DNA of 64,000 nucleotides from Paraniabella defluvii (GTDB lineage: Bacteria; Bacteroidota; Bacteroidia; Chitinophagales; Chitinophagaceae), in assembly GCA_019316985.1 (NCBI GenBank), contig CP079215.1:434001-498000 (forward strand), written 5' to 3'. The notes below the pieces were generated by a model, which had not been told where the DNA came from, did not search any database, and worked only from the letters and a program-made list of their open reading frames with translations. Positions 1-10,107 of this stretch are shown piece by piece. A program made the translations under genes and the position numbers. Each line of letters begins with the position of its first letter. Position 1 is the first letter of the stretch.

Positions 1-2
1 CC

Positions 3-80
3 TTTAAAGGCGTTTCGATTTTGCGCATAGGTGATGCTTCCAATGTAAAAGTGGGAGAAAAACATGTTTTTTTAGCATGA
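3..80 (+). CDS. C-terminal fragment of an unidentified upstream gene
   Basis: An open frame enters from the left edge and ends at a TGA at 78-80, giving about 25 residues that finish in VKVGEKHVFLA. The stop overlaps the start of the next gene as ATGA (77-80), the usual sign of translational coupling, so this is probably the end of an upstream gene of the same operon. Too little is present to assign a family. A partner in the surface or fimbria-like locus downstream is likely from position only. Confidence 0.5.
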   Translation, partial: FKGVSILRIGDASNVKVGEKHVFLA

Positions 81-1537
81 TGTTTTATCCGAATCGGGCC
101 ATTACAGCCCTGATTTTTTGGGTGCTTGCTCAAAATGCTGCCAACGGTCAGGTAGCGCTGAGCCTTGATGAAGGCAATGTGATTGGCACTCAGAATTATA
201 TTGCTAATTTCAATACAGGCCAGGTGTCGATACCACTGACAGGTATCGTATCTACTGCATGGCAAAATATTCCCGTGCAGATAAGAAACAGTGGCAGTAC
301 GTCGCTTACCAATGGCGCCAGCAGCTTCCTGCAAACAATATTTCCTTTGAATTGGTAAGTATTGGCGGCATTGCGCCGGGTACTCCCAACTTCGTGGGCA
401 CCCCGCCGGCCCGGTCAATCTCTCCGGCAGTTTCCTGACCATTTTTTCACCTACCGATGCGGGTTCCAATGCACCTACCGGAGCTATTATAGGCAAGTAT
501 AGTATTTCCAGAACCACTTTAAAGATTACCCGCTTGTTGCGGGCACTTATACGGGTGTTAATATCATCTACAACCAGCCTACATCAAGTATAATACAGCT
601 TTTAGTTGGTTACAGGTATATTACCCCCTCCCCTGTAACGTTATCATTAAGCATACCTTATATCAACAAATGGGTTAACGCTGCTACAACTTTTACAAGA
701 AGCTACAACAGCGTGAGCTCCTTTACCGCCCCGGCCGATCTTGATTTTAACCTTACCAGTTTTAGTGTGGGCCATACCGAGCCAGCCTTCATAGATATCA
801 AAGCACAGGGACCAATTACTTTTACGCCGCATGGTGGCGGCGCGGCTACTACCATACCCGTAAACATAGTACAGGCACAGGGTACAGGGTTAACCACTAC
901 GCCCCTCTCCACTTCATATGCAACACTTAATGCCGCGGGCCTGGCAGTACCTGCAGGTAATACTACTACTATTCCGTTGATACTTAAAATCAGTTCGGCC
1001 AACGTTGTGCAGTATTTCTTCAAAGCTGGTACCTACACGTTCAATGTGGACTTAAGAACACGTAACGCCGGTAGTACTATTTCCGATATAAAAACAATTG
1101 CATTTACTATAACCACAGATCCTTTAAGCAGCATTGCGGTGCAGGGAACACCTGATGTGAATTTCAGTTACGGCAGCCTGGCAGACTACCAGACCACCAA
1201 AAGCATTAACATGCCCAATCACCTGCTCATCACCAATAACAAAAATTACGAGGTATATGTAAAAAGCGGGACGGCTAATTTTACCAGGAACAGCATCGCC
1301 TCAACGATCCCCGCATCCATTATTCAGATCGAAAACGGAACAGGAGAAAGCGCCGTGGCAGGAAGAGTACTCTCTACCACGCCACAATCTATTATCACCA
1401 ACGCCAGTTCAACCATTAACAGAACCCTTTCATTAAAGTATACCATTCCGGCGTCCCAAACCCTACAGTTCCTGGGTAAACAAACCGGAGCAACACCTTA
1501 TATCCTTAATGTTATTTACAGCTTTACCAGCCTGTAA
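77..1537 (+). CDS. Secreted beta-rich protein, possible fimbrial subunit-like
   Basis: About 486 residues once three frame changes near 335, 412 and 521 are joined; the last 274 codons (713-1537) are uninterrupted. It begins with a hydrophobic signal peptide ending around ANGQ, followed by Ser/Thr/Asn-rich, beta-predicted sequence with no catalytic motif. Stretches such as AGTYTGVNIIY and AGTYTFNVDL occur in successive halves, suggesting two or more similar sandwich domains, and the C-terminus ends in alternating hydrophobic residues (LNVIYSFTSL), as in donor-strand pilins. It is coupled to the gene before it (ATGA) and lies 8 bp before a large usher-like outer-membrane protein. The subunit role is inferred from that pairing. 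Not a recognised named family. Confidence 0.6.
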
Positions 1538-1545
1538 CAGCATTT

Positions 1546-4313
1546 ATGATTTTTTTGAGACCCATAGTATTTATCTTTTCTTTCCTATTGCACGCAGCCG
1601 CTGTAATGGGACAACCGCCTTATAGCATTGCTGTGGCCTTTGTAGCTGATAGCGTTACCATTGAAGCAGGACAAACATTCTCTAATGACCTGTTGCTGAT
1701 CAACAACGGCAACAGTGCTATCATGATCGACAGTGTAAAACCGGCTGAATCATACCCCGGCATTTTATTTACTCCTGAGTTTGCGGGATCGCTTAGCCCC
1801 GGCGGCCGGCAATTACTTAAAATAAAAATGATAGCAGATCAGGCTCTAATGCAATCCGGCACCCGCCAGATTGAATATAATATTTATTATACCGACCATG
1901 CGATCAAAAAGGTTGGTAAAGCGGCTTTCCGGTTAGTACGTCCACGGGCCGATTACCTGGTAATAGGCACTTCATCGGGTGAAGCTTACTTTAACCCGGC
2001 CATGAACGATAATACGATCAGCCTTTTTATAGAGAATCCCGGTTACGAAACCCGGAACACGGTATTAAAGTACCGTTTATTACCAGATGAATACCTGACT
2101 ACTACTACGCAGCAAGAGCCGCTCTCGCTGGCGCCCAGGAAAGAAAACTGATCCTGATAAGGTTAATAAGCCGGGCAAAAAATGTATATTACCCAGACTA
2201 CAGCCTCTCTGTAACTGCTTATGAGCCTGGCAGCACCCAGATCATATCAAGTACAGTTATACCCGTTCGCATATTGTCTGAAAAAGAAACATGGCCTACC
2301 TGCCCGGTAGCAATACCTATAAAAACTACATTGAGCTCCAATTCAACCGGTCCAATCAAGGTAATGAGTTTACCCAGCTGAGGTCTAATTTTGAACGGAA
2401 ACTGGGTTCAGGTAAAATAATGGAATTCAATACCACAGCCGATTACTTTATTAATTACCGCTTTTTGAACCTTTACGATACATGGCTTCGTTTTGAGACA
2501 CCAAAAACGGCGGCCCGCCTGGGTAATATCAATGCGCAAGGTTATGATATGAATATATCCGGCAGAGGAGCATTATTTCAATACAAAATAACGCCACGAA
2601 CCCTGGTTGAGCTATTGGGCACTCATAATAATTTCTTACTGTACAGTTCTTCTACACATCTTGCTGATCCCGGTTACAGCATAGGTACGCGGATGGATCA
2701 TCGCATCAGCGATACCAAAAGCATAAATACTTCTTATATTTTTAACCGTAACAATTTTACAGGAGTTCAATCTCATTTGGTAACCGCAACCGCTCCTCTG
2801 GTATTCGATTCGATACATTCTTTATCTATAGAAGCCGGTGGCAGCACCAGCGAAGGGATTCACCAAGGTAAAAAACGTCCCGGGGCGCACTGGGCCTTTC
2901 CTATAGCCTGACACGCCGGCAGTTTTCTTTACTATCGAATAACTATTACAGTAGTTCTTATTATGCCGGCTTACGTAGGGGAGCGCTTAACTTTTATGAA
3001 CTGATGAGGTATCAGCTGGCTAACAATAACAGCGTTTTCTTACTTTACAGCGGGTCAATCAATAAACCGCAATTTATCATAGATGACTCGTCCTCTTTCC
3101 TGTTGTACCAGGTAAATAACCACTTTATTACTCACCAGCTCGAAATGGGCCTGGGCAAAACAATTAACGGTTATACTTTTACACTGGCGCCGAACTACAA
3201 CTACCAGCTTTACTCTATGCCAGGTACAATGGAGTATGAAGCTTACCGAACCAAGCTGAATATTGCCAAACTCTATAATAAACATGCTCTTAACTTAACG
3301 ATTGATTACGGCATTGGAAAAATTATCGATAGGGCTAAAAGCTTTCAATCGACCCGTTTTTTGCTGAATTACAGAACAGGGGCTTTTATATCGACGGCAT
3401 GGCTAGTATTAACCCGGCTAATGTATATGATGTTACTATGGCCCAGAACAATAACAACTTTAGAAATTATGCCGTTACTACAGGCTATAATTTAACTCCC
3501 GGGGTAATAAAATAACAGGCTCTTCTTATATTGGATATAATTATATCAGTACCTATAAAAGCAATACTTATTTCGCATCTGCCTTGCTTAACTGTAAAAT
3601 GGGGCAGGATTGGTATGTAACAGGCAGCATTACTTACTCCAGCTATCAAAATGACCGGAGCAGTCAGGGGTTCAATAATCTTCAGTTCGGTATCGGGCTT
3701 AAAAAGCTTTTACCCGGTGGTTCTCCGGCACGGGCGATCTAAATAACATTATCCTGGAAGTATTTGAAGACCAGGACCAAAACGGGCAAAGAAATGGAAA
3801 AGAGCCTGTACTGCCCGGCACAATTGTACAACTGAATAAAACAACAGTAGCTATAACAGATTCAAGGGGAAGAATTAAGCTCAACCAGGTGCCCTCCAAT
3901 AACTATTCTATCACTGCTCAGAGAAACAACCAAAAACTTGATATGCTTCATGGAGATAGCATTTACATTAATAAGAGTAAAACCTTTGCCGTTCCTGTTG
4001 TTAAAACCTTTACCCAAAAGGGCAGGCTTAAAGAGATCAAAGCTGAATATGATATAACCATACAGGACGCCTCGGGTATCTCCATTTATGCACAAAACAC
4101 TCAAACGGAAAAACCTATAATACCGTAACCAGCTTCGAGGGCGATTTCCAGCTCAACCTGCCTGCGGGCCGTTATCTTGTTTTTATTCGTAACGACCGGT
4201 ACGAGATAACCGATAATAACCAGGAAATCCTTATCGGCAATATGCTACCCACTTCAAGCCTGGTATTTCACTACAGGAATAAAGATGTAAGGATAAGAGT
4301 AAAACAATTTTAG
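1546..4313 (+). CDS. Large outer-membrane protein with usher-like architecture
   Basis: About 920 residues after joining several frames (long open pieces 1546-2151, 2291-2911, 3004-3495, 3889-4128). Visible order: signal peptide (to AAAVMGQ), an N-terminal Ig-like region of the COG1470/pilus-chaperone type (FSNDLLLINNGNSAIMIDSV), a long central region of alternating Tyr/Asn-rich amphipathic strands typical of a beta-barrel, then a C-terminal region with EVFEDQDQNGQRNGKEP, a SdrD/CNA-B-like Asp-rich turn, followed by further carboxypeptidase-regulatory-like strands. Fimbrial ushers also combine a barrel with small flanking beta domains, so secretion or assembly of the preceding protein is plausible. 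A plain surface barrel is the alternative. It ends at TAG 4311-4313. Confidence 0.55.
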
Positions 4314-4778
4314 TGGCTCTTCACCTGCATGGGTTTAAAACTACATTTACTATAAGCACGATCATATACCATTTTGCCAAACCTGTTCCAACGCTTTTCT
4401 ACACCACAGGGTCTTACCTCACACTCCTCACAGGCAGCCTGTACTGCATTTTGCCGTACTATTCACTTATTGTAAACACAGTATTGCTCAATATAAGGAG
4501 TAAAGTCACAGGTAGCATTGCCCGCCGCTGCATACCCTCTTACCCGCTACAGCAGCAGGTACCCCGCTATCGCAACGCCAGAATATCAGCTCTTTCCAGC
4601 AGCCATTGATCATTTCCTGATGACTTACCGAAAGCAATGTGCTATCAGGCCAGTATTGTTTTATCACCCGTGTAGTATCGGCTGCTTTACAGGTAAGTAC
4701 AATACCATCTTTGTGCTGCCTTGCAAAAGCAGCTGTGTGCAATAATATACTAAACGCTATACCAGGTGCAGCCTTCAC
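4310..4778 (-). CDS. Small secreted cysteine-rich hypothetical protein
   Basis: The first 90 codons (4778 to 4506) start with a short signal peptide-like segment (MKAAPGIAFSILLHTAAFA) and contain several Cys residues (TCKAAD, NGCWKEL, FWRCDSG). A one-base shift near 4520 gives GYAAAGNATCDFTPYIEQYC, and the same frame after a TGA holds CEECEVRPCGVEKRW down to a stop at 4310. The stop would overlap the end of the convergent usher-like gene by three bases. Whether the distal part belongs to the gene is uncertain. I do not recognise the family; the signal peptide and clustered Cys suggest an exported disulfide-containing protein. Confidence 0.35.
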
Positions 4779-4790
4779 ATTACCGGTTTA

Positions 4791-5771
4791 TTAGTAGTGT
4801 CCTCTTATTGACTGTTTGATCTGCCCGTCATACAAAGCCCTCAGCTGCTGATGCGTTTGCCCGGGTAATGGGGGCAGCTCTGCCGCTTTTACGTTACTTA
4901 CTACTTGAGATACTTTCGAGGCGCCTGGTATTACTGTAGTAACCTGAGGATGGTCGAGGATCCAACGTAAAGCCCATTGCGCCATTCGCTCATCAGGCAA
5001 CAGTTGCCCGATCTGTTTGGCAAAATGGAGTCCTTTACCAAACTCGATACCCGAGAAGGTTTCACCCGCGTTAAAGGCAGCCCCGTCAGCATTATAGTTT
5101 CTATGATCCTGCTCGCTAAATATTGTTTGCTCACTAAACTTCCCGGTTAGCAGGCCGCTGGCCAGAGGCACTCGTATAATGGTTGCCACATTTTTCCCGC
5201 CGGCTTGTTCCAGCACTTCTTCGGCCAGGTGCTGACGGAATAGATTAAAGATAATCTGGAGAGAAGCAAGTCCTTCCTGCTCCAGGCAAATCAATGCTTC
5301 CTCAGCGGTTTCCACACTCGCGCCCCAGTATTGTATCAAGCCCTCATCTTTGAATTTCCTTAAATGATCAAACACTTTTCCTGATCGCATTTCTTCTGTA
5401 GGAATACAATGCAGCTGCTCCAGGAAAAGAGAAGGCGTGCCCAGCTTTTCCAGCGAGCTTTCAATATGCCTGCGCATGAAATCATAGCTAAAATTTTGGG
5501 GCCATCCGTTGGGACTGTCCTGCCTGCGCCCCAATTTTGTAGCCAAAAACCTGTTGGCCGGTTGTTTTAAAAAACGGCCTATTAAAGTTTCGCTAACACC
5601 CATTCCATAAACATCTGCAGTGTCTATGAAATTCCCGCCGGCATCTGTATATGTTTTCAGGATGGAAAAAGCGGCCTCTTCATCTACCACGCCCCAATCG
5701 GCACTTCCCAGCTGCCAGGTTCCCAAACCTATCTCTGATATCTTATGTCCTTTAAAGTCTCTGTAATTCAT
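4791..5771 (-). CDS. Aldo/keto reductase
   Basis: An uninterrupted 326-residue NAD(P)H-dependent oxidoreductase of the AKR superfamily, probably cytosolic. From MNYRDFKG the catalytic tetrad is visible: Asp50 and Tyr55 in DTADVYG, Lys79 in ATKLG and His121 in QLHC. The C-terminal VTTVIPGASKVSQV is the cofactor phosphate-binding region. The frame is open 27 codons further upstream, but that extension (MPLWRPVNFF...) is unlike the family, which starts at the MxYRxFG-type strand, so I choose ATG at 5771. The length is normal and there is no frameshift. Substrate is unknown. It follows an esterase gene on the same strand with a 59-bp gap. Confidence 0.9.
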   Translation of the reverse strand: MNYRDFKGHKISEIGLGTWQLGSADWGVVDEEAAFSILKTYTDAGGNFIDTADVYGMGVSETLIGRFLKQPANRFLATKLGRRQDSPNGWPQNFSYDFMRRHIESSLEKLGTPSLFLEQLHCIPTEEMRSGKVFDHLRKFKDEGLIQYWGASVETAEEALICLEQEGLASLQIIFNLFRQHLAEEVLEQAGGKNVATIIRVPLASGLLTGKFSEQTIFSEQDHRNYNADGAAFNAGETFSGIEFGKGLHFAKQIGQLLPDERMAQWALRWILDHPQVTTVIPGASKVSQVVSNVKAAELPPLPGQTHQQLRALYDGQIKQSIRGHY

Positions 5772-5830
5772 ATGCTCAAATTTAAGGAAGTATAAGGAAG
5801 CTTGCTGGATGAAAATGATTTTGAAAAAGT

Positions 5831-6796
5831 TCACGGGTCTCCATAACGGCATGCCCGATCAACAATTATTGGTGCCATACAGCACCATCGTGCGCCGCAG
5901 TGTACGAAGCAACTATATTGTAGCGTGCTTTTTACAAATGCGGCGAAAGCCTCCATTGCCCGCCTGGAAGCCACCGAGCTGATATCTGTAAAGGGCCATA
6001 CATGCTGTTCGTTTTCAAAAGCAATTAATTCGGCATCAACACCCGCCTTAACCAATTGCCTATGTAAATAAATACTATCATCAGCCAATATTTCTGCCGT
6101 GCCATATACGATCATTGCAGGAGGTAAGCCAGCCAGCTGTGCATTTACAGGTGATAAAAGCGGCTCCGACAGCTCATTGCTGCCTGCATATAGTGTTGCA
6201 GCCCATTGAAGAAATTCGCGGTTTAAGATCGTATCATTAAATTTATTGGTATGGTAACTATCGTTGATACATCGCAGATCTGCCCAGGGTGAAATCAGCA
6301 TACTATACTGCGGCATGGGGCCGCCCTTATCTCGCAGTTCAAGCTGTATTGCCATACTTAAATTTCCTCCTGCACTATCGCCCATAATACCAAAACGTAT
6401 ACCGGGATTTTTTAAAAAGTATTGGGTGATTGCGCCCACACAATCATTCAATGCTGCCGGGTAGGGATACTCCGGCGCCAGGCGATAGTCTATCATTAAT
6501 ATATTCCGCTTTATTGCAACTGCAATATGGCTTACCATTGCAGCATGCGACCTGACAGAGCCATATATAAAAGCACCGCCGTGAATATAGACTAGGATTT
6601 CATTTTCAACTGCCATGTCGGGTTTCACCCATACACACCTGACATTACCCGACCTTTTCTCTTCGAAGCAAACACACGCAGCAATGGGGTAATTGAATCC
6701 TATCTGCTCAAAACTGATACGTCCGGGAATAACTGCTTCCATTTTTCTATAATGCTGCAAAATTGGGTAATAGTATGCGTATAAACAACCAAGCAA
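5831..6796 (-). CDS. Alpha/beta hydrolase, hormone-sensitive lipase-type esterase
   Basis: A 321-residue hydrolase of the HSL (family IV) esterase group acting on small esters. The oxyanion motif HGGAF is at residues 72-76, the nucleophile elbow GDSAGG at 139-144 (Ser141), the acid at Asp239/240 (ILADDS) and the His at 265 (EQHVW), with the family signature DYRLAPEYPYPAAL between. No signal peptide is evident; Met19 is an alternative start that would drop the odd hydrophobic lead. The last 30 residues after FVKSTLQ are Cys-rich and unlike the family, so an indel may have replaced the true end. The aldo/keto reductase gene follows on the same strand. Confidence 0.85.
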   Translation of the reverse strand: MLGCLYAYYYPILQHYRKMEAVIPGRISFEQIGFNYPIAACVCFEEKRSGNVRCVWVKPDMAVENEILVYIHGGAFIYGSVRSHAAMVSHIAVAIKRNILMIDYRLAPEYPYPAALNDCVGAITQYFLKNPGIRFGIMGDSAGGNLSMAIQLELRDKGGPMPQYSMLISPWADLRCINDSYHTNKFNDTILNREFLQWAATLYAGSNELSEPLLSPVNAQLAGLPPAMIVYGTAEILADDSIYLHRQLVKAGVDAELIAFENEQHVWPFTDISSVASRRAMEAFAAFVKSTLQYSCFVHCGARWCCMAPIIVDRACRYGDP

Positions 6797-7077
6797 TGTT
6801 AGTTTTTAACCTCATTTAGCATCAGGGCGTCACTTATTCCATAGGCCTATAATAATATCAGGGAATGGCATTCATATATCCCTGAAAAGTACCATTAATA
6901 CTAATTCAATAATGCTATTCATCAGATAATACAGTTGTTCATCTCCCGCTATGGTTGTTGGGCGAGTAGTTTCAGAAGCTCTTCATCCCCGGTCTATATT
7001 CGGGTCAGAAACAGGCTTTATTTAAGTGTGAGCAAATATTTTTTACCTACATTTTTTTAATCACTAATACATTAAAG

Positions 7078-8356
7078 ATGAAACATTATTTTTTAGTTCT
7101 GTGTATCTTATTGTCCTTTACTTCAGATGCTCAAAATTTTGTTACCCGGTGGGTGTTTGCCACCCCCTCCAGCACTATAACTTTTAACGGGCTAACCGAG
7201 GGCGAGGTAATTTGCAACTGGACGACTACATCTAATCCCACTGGCGGAACGCATAGATTCAGTAATGTTAATGACTTTATACCCATAATATTAGCGATAC
7301 CTATATCAGCCGGCGATACAGTAACATTGAGCATGGAGCCCGCCAACCTAAGGCGCTTTTTTATGAATAGCGGATACAATAACGCAAACGCCAGGAACTT
7401 ACTGAAGTAATTCAATGGGGTAATGTGCCCTGGCAAAGTATGGAAACCGCTTTCTCCGGCTGCCCTAACCTTAAATTAACAGCTACAGATGTTCCGAATT
7501 TGTCAGGAGTAAAAAGCCTGAAGCAAATGTTCTGGTTTTGCAGATCGTTTACACCACCATTTAATATCGGACTTTGGGACGTGCGCGGTGTAACCGATAT
7601 GGAGTCTATGTTTGCAGAAACCGGCTCTTTTAACGGCGACCTGAGTGCATGGAACCTGAATGCCTTGTCGAATGCAGGGGCAATGTTCAGCAACAGTGGC
7701 ATAAGCTGCGAAATTTACAGCCGCACTTTAAAAGCATGGGCAACCAATCCTAATACGGCGAACAATGTAAACTTCTCTTTCCAAAGAAATGCCATATACG
7801 CCAACACCGCAGCTTCCTTCCGTAATACTCTTGTCAACAAAGGATGGAGCATAAGTATGGACGGACAGGCGGTTCCCGGGAGCTCCTGTTACGACATGAC
7901 ATTACCGGTAACCTTTGGCAATATAAAAGCCTTATTAAAAAGCAACAGCCTGGAAGTAAGCTGGACCACGCTTACCGAAACCAATAATAAATATTTTGAA
8001 ATAGAAGTTTCAACAGATGGCTCATACTTTACTTCAATAGGCAAAGTTTTATCTAAAGCCCAAGCAGGGAATTCAGCCACCCCTTAAACTATTCGTTTGG
8101 CAAAAACTGGAACGGCACTATAATGGCCGCGTTCATAGCTATTTTACTGGCAGGCGGCATGGGGTTGAATACAGATCGCAAAAAATACCACTTACTGATG
8201 CTGGCAGCAGCGTGCATGGGTCTGGGTATAGCCGGGTGTACCAAGAACAACGTTACCCAAGAAGATGGAATCAACAATCTGCACGTACGAATGAAGCAGG
8301 TAGACAAAGACGGAACATCCCGGTACAGCAAGGTTGTAACGGCATTGAGGGAATGA
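7078..8356 (+). CDS. BspA-like (DUF285) surface protein
   Basis: About 425 residues joined over two shifts (near 7405 and 8090). It has a signal peptide (MKHYFLVLCILLSFTSDAQ), then BspA/DUF285-type repeats recognisable by WDVRGVTDMESMFAETGSFN and LSAWNLNALSNAGAMFSNSG, then a C-terminal region LPVTFGNIKALLKSNSLEVS with WTTLTETNNKYFEIEVS. This last part is a beta-sandwich tail seen on many secreted Bacteroidota proteins. The tail ends in two hydrophobic helices and a short FN3-like piece ending SRYSKVVTALRE. The second helix runs into LGIAGCTKNN, which looks like an internal lipobox. A cell-surface or adhesive role is likely. Upstream 6797-7077 is AT-rich with no recognised gene. Confidence 0.75.
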
Positions 8357-8737
8357 CAGTGGCAATAGAAAAAAGGATTTTATATAGTAGCCTGGCAGCA
8401 GACCTCCTGAAAGGTTGTTGGCACCTTTTACATGTTTTTATCATCACCTTATAGTTGAGGTGTCAAAAATCCAAATGCGGTAGAAACAAGATTAGGGGCC
8501 TTCATTTATACTATTTCTTTGCAGGCTATATAAAGCCAACTTTATATAGCCTCTTTTACTGCCGGGCTCTTTGCAAGAGAGCGCTCAATGTAAATACAAA
8601 AACGGGTAACTCCAGCCTGGAAAGGACGGAGGAACCCTGTTTGTCTATGTATCGTATTGTTGTAGTATTGTATCTAAAAAGCTGCAGCAATAACTTAGCC
8701 AGGCAATACCCAGGCAATTCTATTAAAGAGTTTGGTA
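8357..8737. other. Intergenic stretch with one strong hairpin
   Basis: This 381-base gap lies between two convergent genes. Apart from the hairpin at 8523-8552 it holds no supported gene. A 118-codon plus-strand frame runs through it and into the downstream gene, but its Cys- and Arg-rich composition and antisense overlap make it unlikely to be coding. Confidence 0.6.
8523..8552 (+). terminator. 13-bp perfect hairpin, probable terminator
   Basis: Arms AGGCTATATAAAG (8523-8535) and CTTTATATAGCCT (8540-8552) are perfectly complementary around a CCAA loop. CTTTTACT follows on the plus strand. It sits between the convergent surface-protein and phosphatase genes, so it may end transcription from the left. 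The U-tract is weak for a classic intrinsic terminator. Confidence 0.5.
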
Positions 8738-10009
8738 TTATTGCTTTAACAATAATTGATAATAGTTTAACACATCGCTCCAGCGATAATACGGCAACAG
8801 TTTACTTGTAACAGGAGGCACCAGTACTTCCCGCTCCTGTTGTAAAAATTTTACCAATATTTCATCAGAACCAGCTTTCCTGAAAAAAACCAGTTGTATA
8901 TTGCCAGCCATAGGCGCTACCTTGAAGTCACTCCAGGCTTTATAAACATTTGCCGGGTCAGCAACACTATTAAAACTTCCGTCCAGGTGCAGCAACATAG
9001 CTAAAGGGATAATATTGCCGTCATGTGCAAAACGGAAATCGGCACCTTTGCCATTTGATTGGATCACCTGTTGTGCGCTATCAAGGATACTCTTCAAAAG
9101 CGGTTTTGCATTATTCATCATAATACCGGCACTCAAGGTACTATTGGCATCATTCACATAAGTTTTGTAGTTTTTACATTGCCACAGATCGAATAGCTCC
9201 TGTTTGGTAAAGAGATCATAAAAAGAAAGTTCTGTTTCTACGTTCTGCATGCCGTTTGCAATTGCAAACAATGCCCACATTACCATTTCAGGTTTCGTCT
9301 TTTCATCCATAAATTTTGTATTACTGAATAACGACCGGCTAAGCCGGTGTGGTTGCACCGTTCTTTTTCGAACTTTATGTAACCTGGTTTCCAGGTATTG
9401 GCTGCTGAGCGGTAAGCGATAGCTTCTTCAGTATGGTGATTAAGAAAACGCTGCCACCTGGTTCCCGAATTGCGGGATATCAATAAGCGCGGATCCAGCT
9501 CTTTTAATCGTTCACAAAAAGCGTCCATACTGAGTACGCAACGAACAAGGGTTGTAGCACATGCGGTTATCTTACTTTCCTTTGTAAACACTGCGGGATA
9601 AGCACTATACATGCGTTCCGCTATTCCTCTTGCTCCCTGATGCCGCGGGGTGAAAGATCACCACCGCGCCCTTCCACCTCCGTCCAGAGCTGCTGTAACC
9701 TTTTAAGCACATCTTTTCCAAGTTCGGTTAAAGCATTGTTTTTTTGGGCATTTTCAAAAGATCAATCATGCTTTTATATTCATCATCACTAACCAGGTAG
9801 CGAGAACCGTGCCTGCCTAAATGACTTATATAAAAGGTTCGTATCCTTCCGGTACCGGCGTCTGAGGCCTGATTTCTTTTTCAGGATAGGCAAAATACAC
9901 CCCGCCTGTTTTTTCTATGTTGCCAAATATCTCCTCCCTCGTTGTTTGTGCAAATACCCATTGGGTAAAAAAAGAACAGCACAAGAACACCAATCGTTTT
10001 TCTTTTCAT
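8738..10009 (-). CDS. Clade-2 histidine phosphatase (MINPP/phytase-like)
   Basis: About 423 residues joined over several indels. ATG at 10009 gives a signal peptide (MKRKTIGVLVLFFFYPMG). Then come GGVYFAYPEKEIRPQTP, the catalytic RHG motif in HLGRHGSRYLVSDDEYK, LSPRGIREQEEIAERM, a region with conserved Arg (LVRCVLSMDAF), and the C-terminal AHDGNI motif (proton-donor HD). These are the hallmarks of histidine acid phosphatases, which hydrolyse phosphomonoesters such as inositol phosphates; in Bacteroides relatives this includes MINPP-type phytases. It is probably periplasmic or surface-exposed. It follows susC and susD on the same strand, suggesting that the imported or processed substrate is phosphorylated. 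Substrate itself is inference. Confidence 0.8.
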
Positions 10010-10107
10010 CTGTATATTTTTAAGGCCTTATTTTAAGCGCTCTGAAACCCGGCCAAACGCTCCAATATGTTAACAGAAACACTACACTATTTTCAGGTGC
10101 GGTAAAA

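Noticed and set aside
1546..4313. Programmed frameshifting or a family of broken surface genes
   Set aside because: Equal breaks occur in essential genes and tRNAs throughout the window, so sequence error is the simpler explanation.
8455..8811. 118-codon plus-strand open frame
   Set aside because: It overlaps the 3' end of the phosphatase gene antisense, has no family signature, and runs through a strong hairpin.
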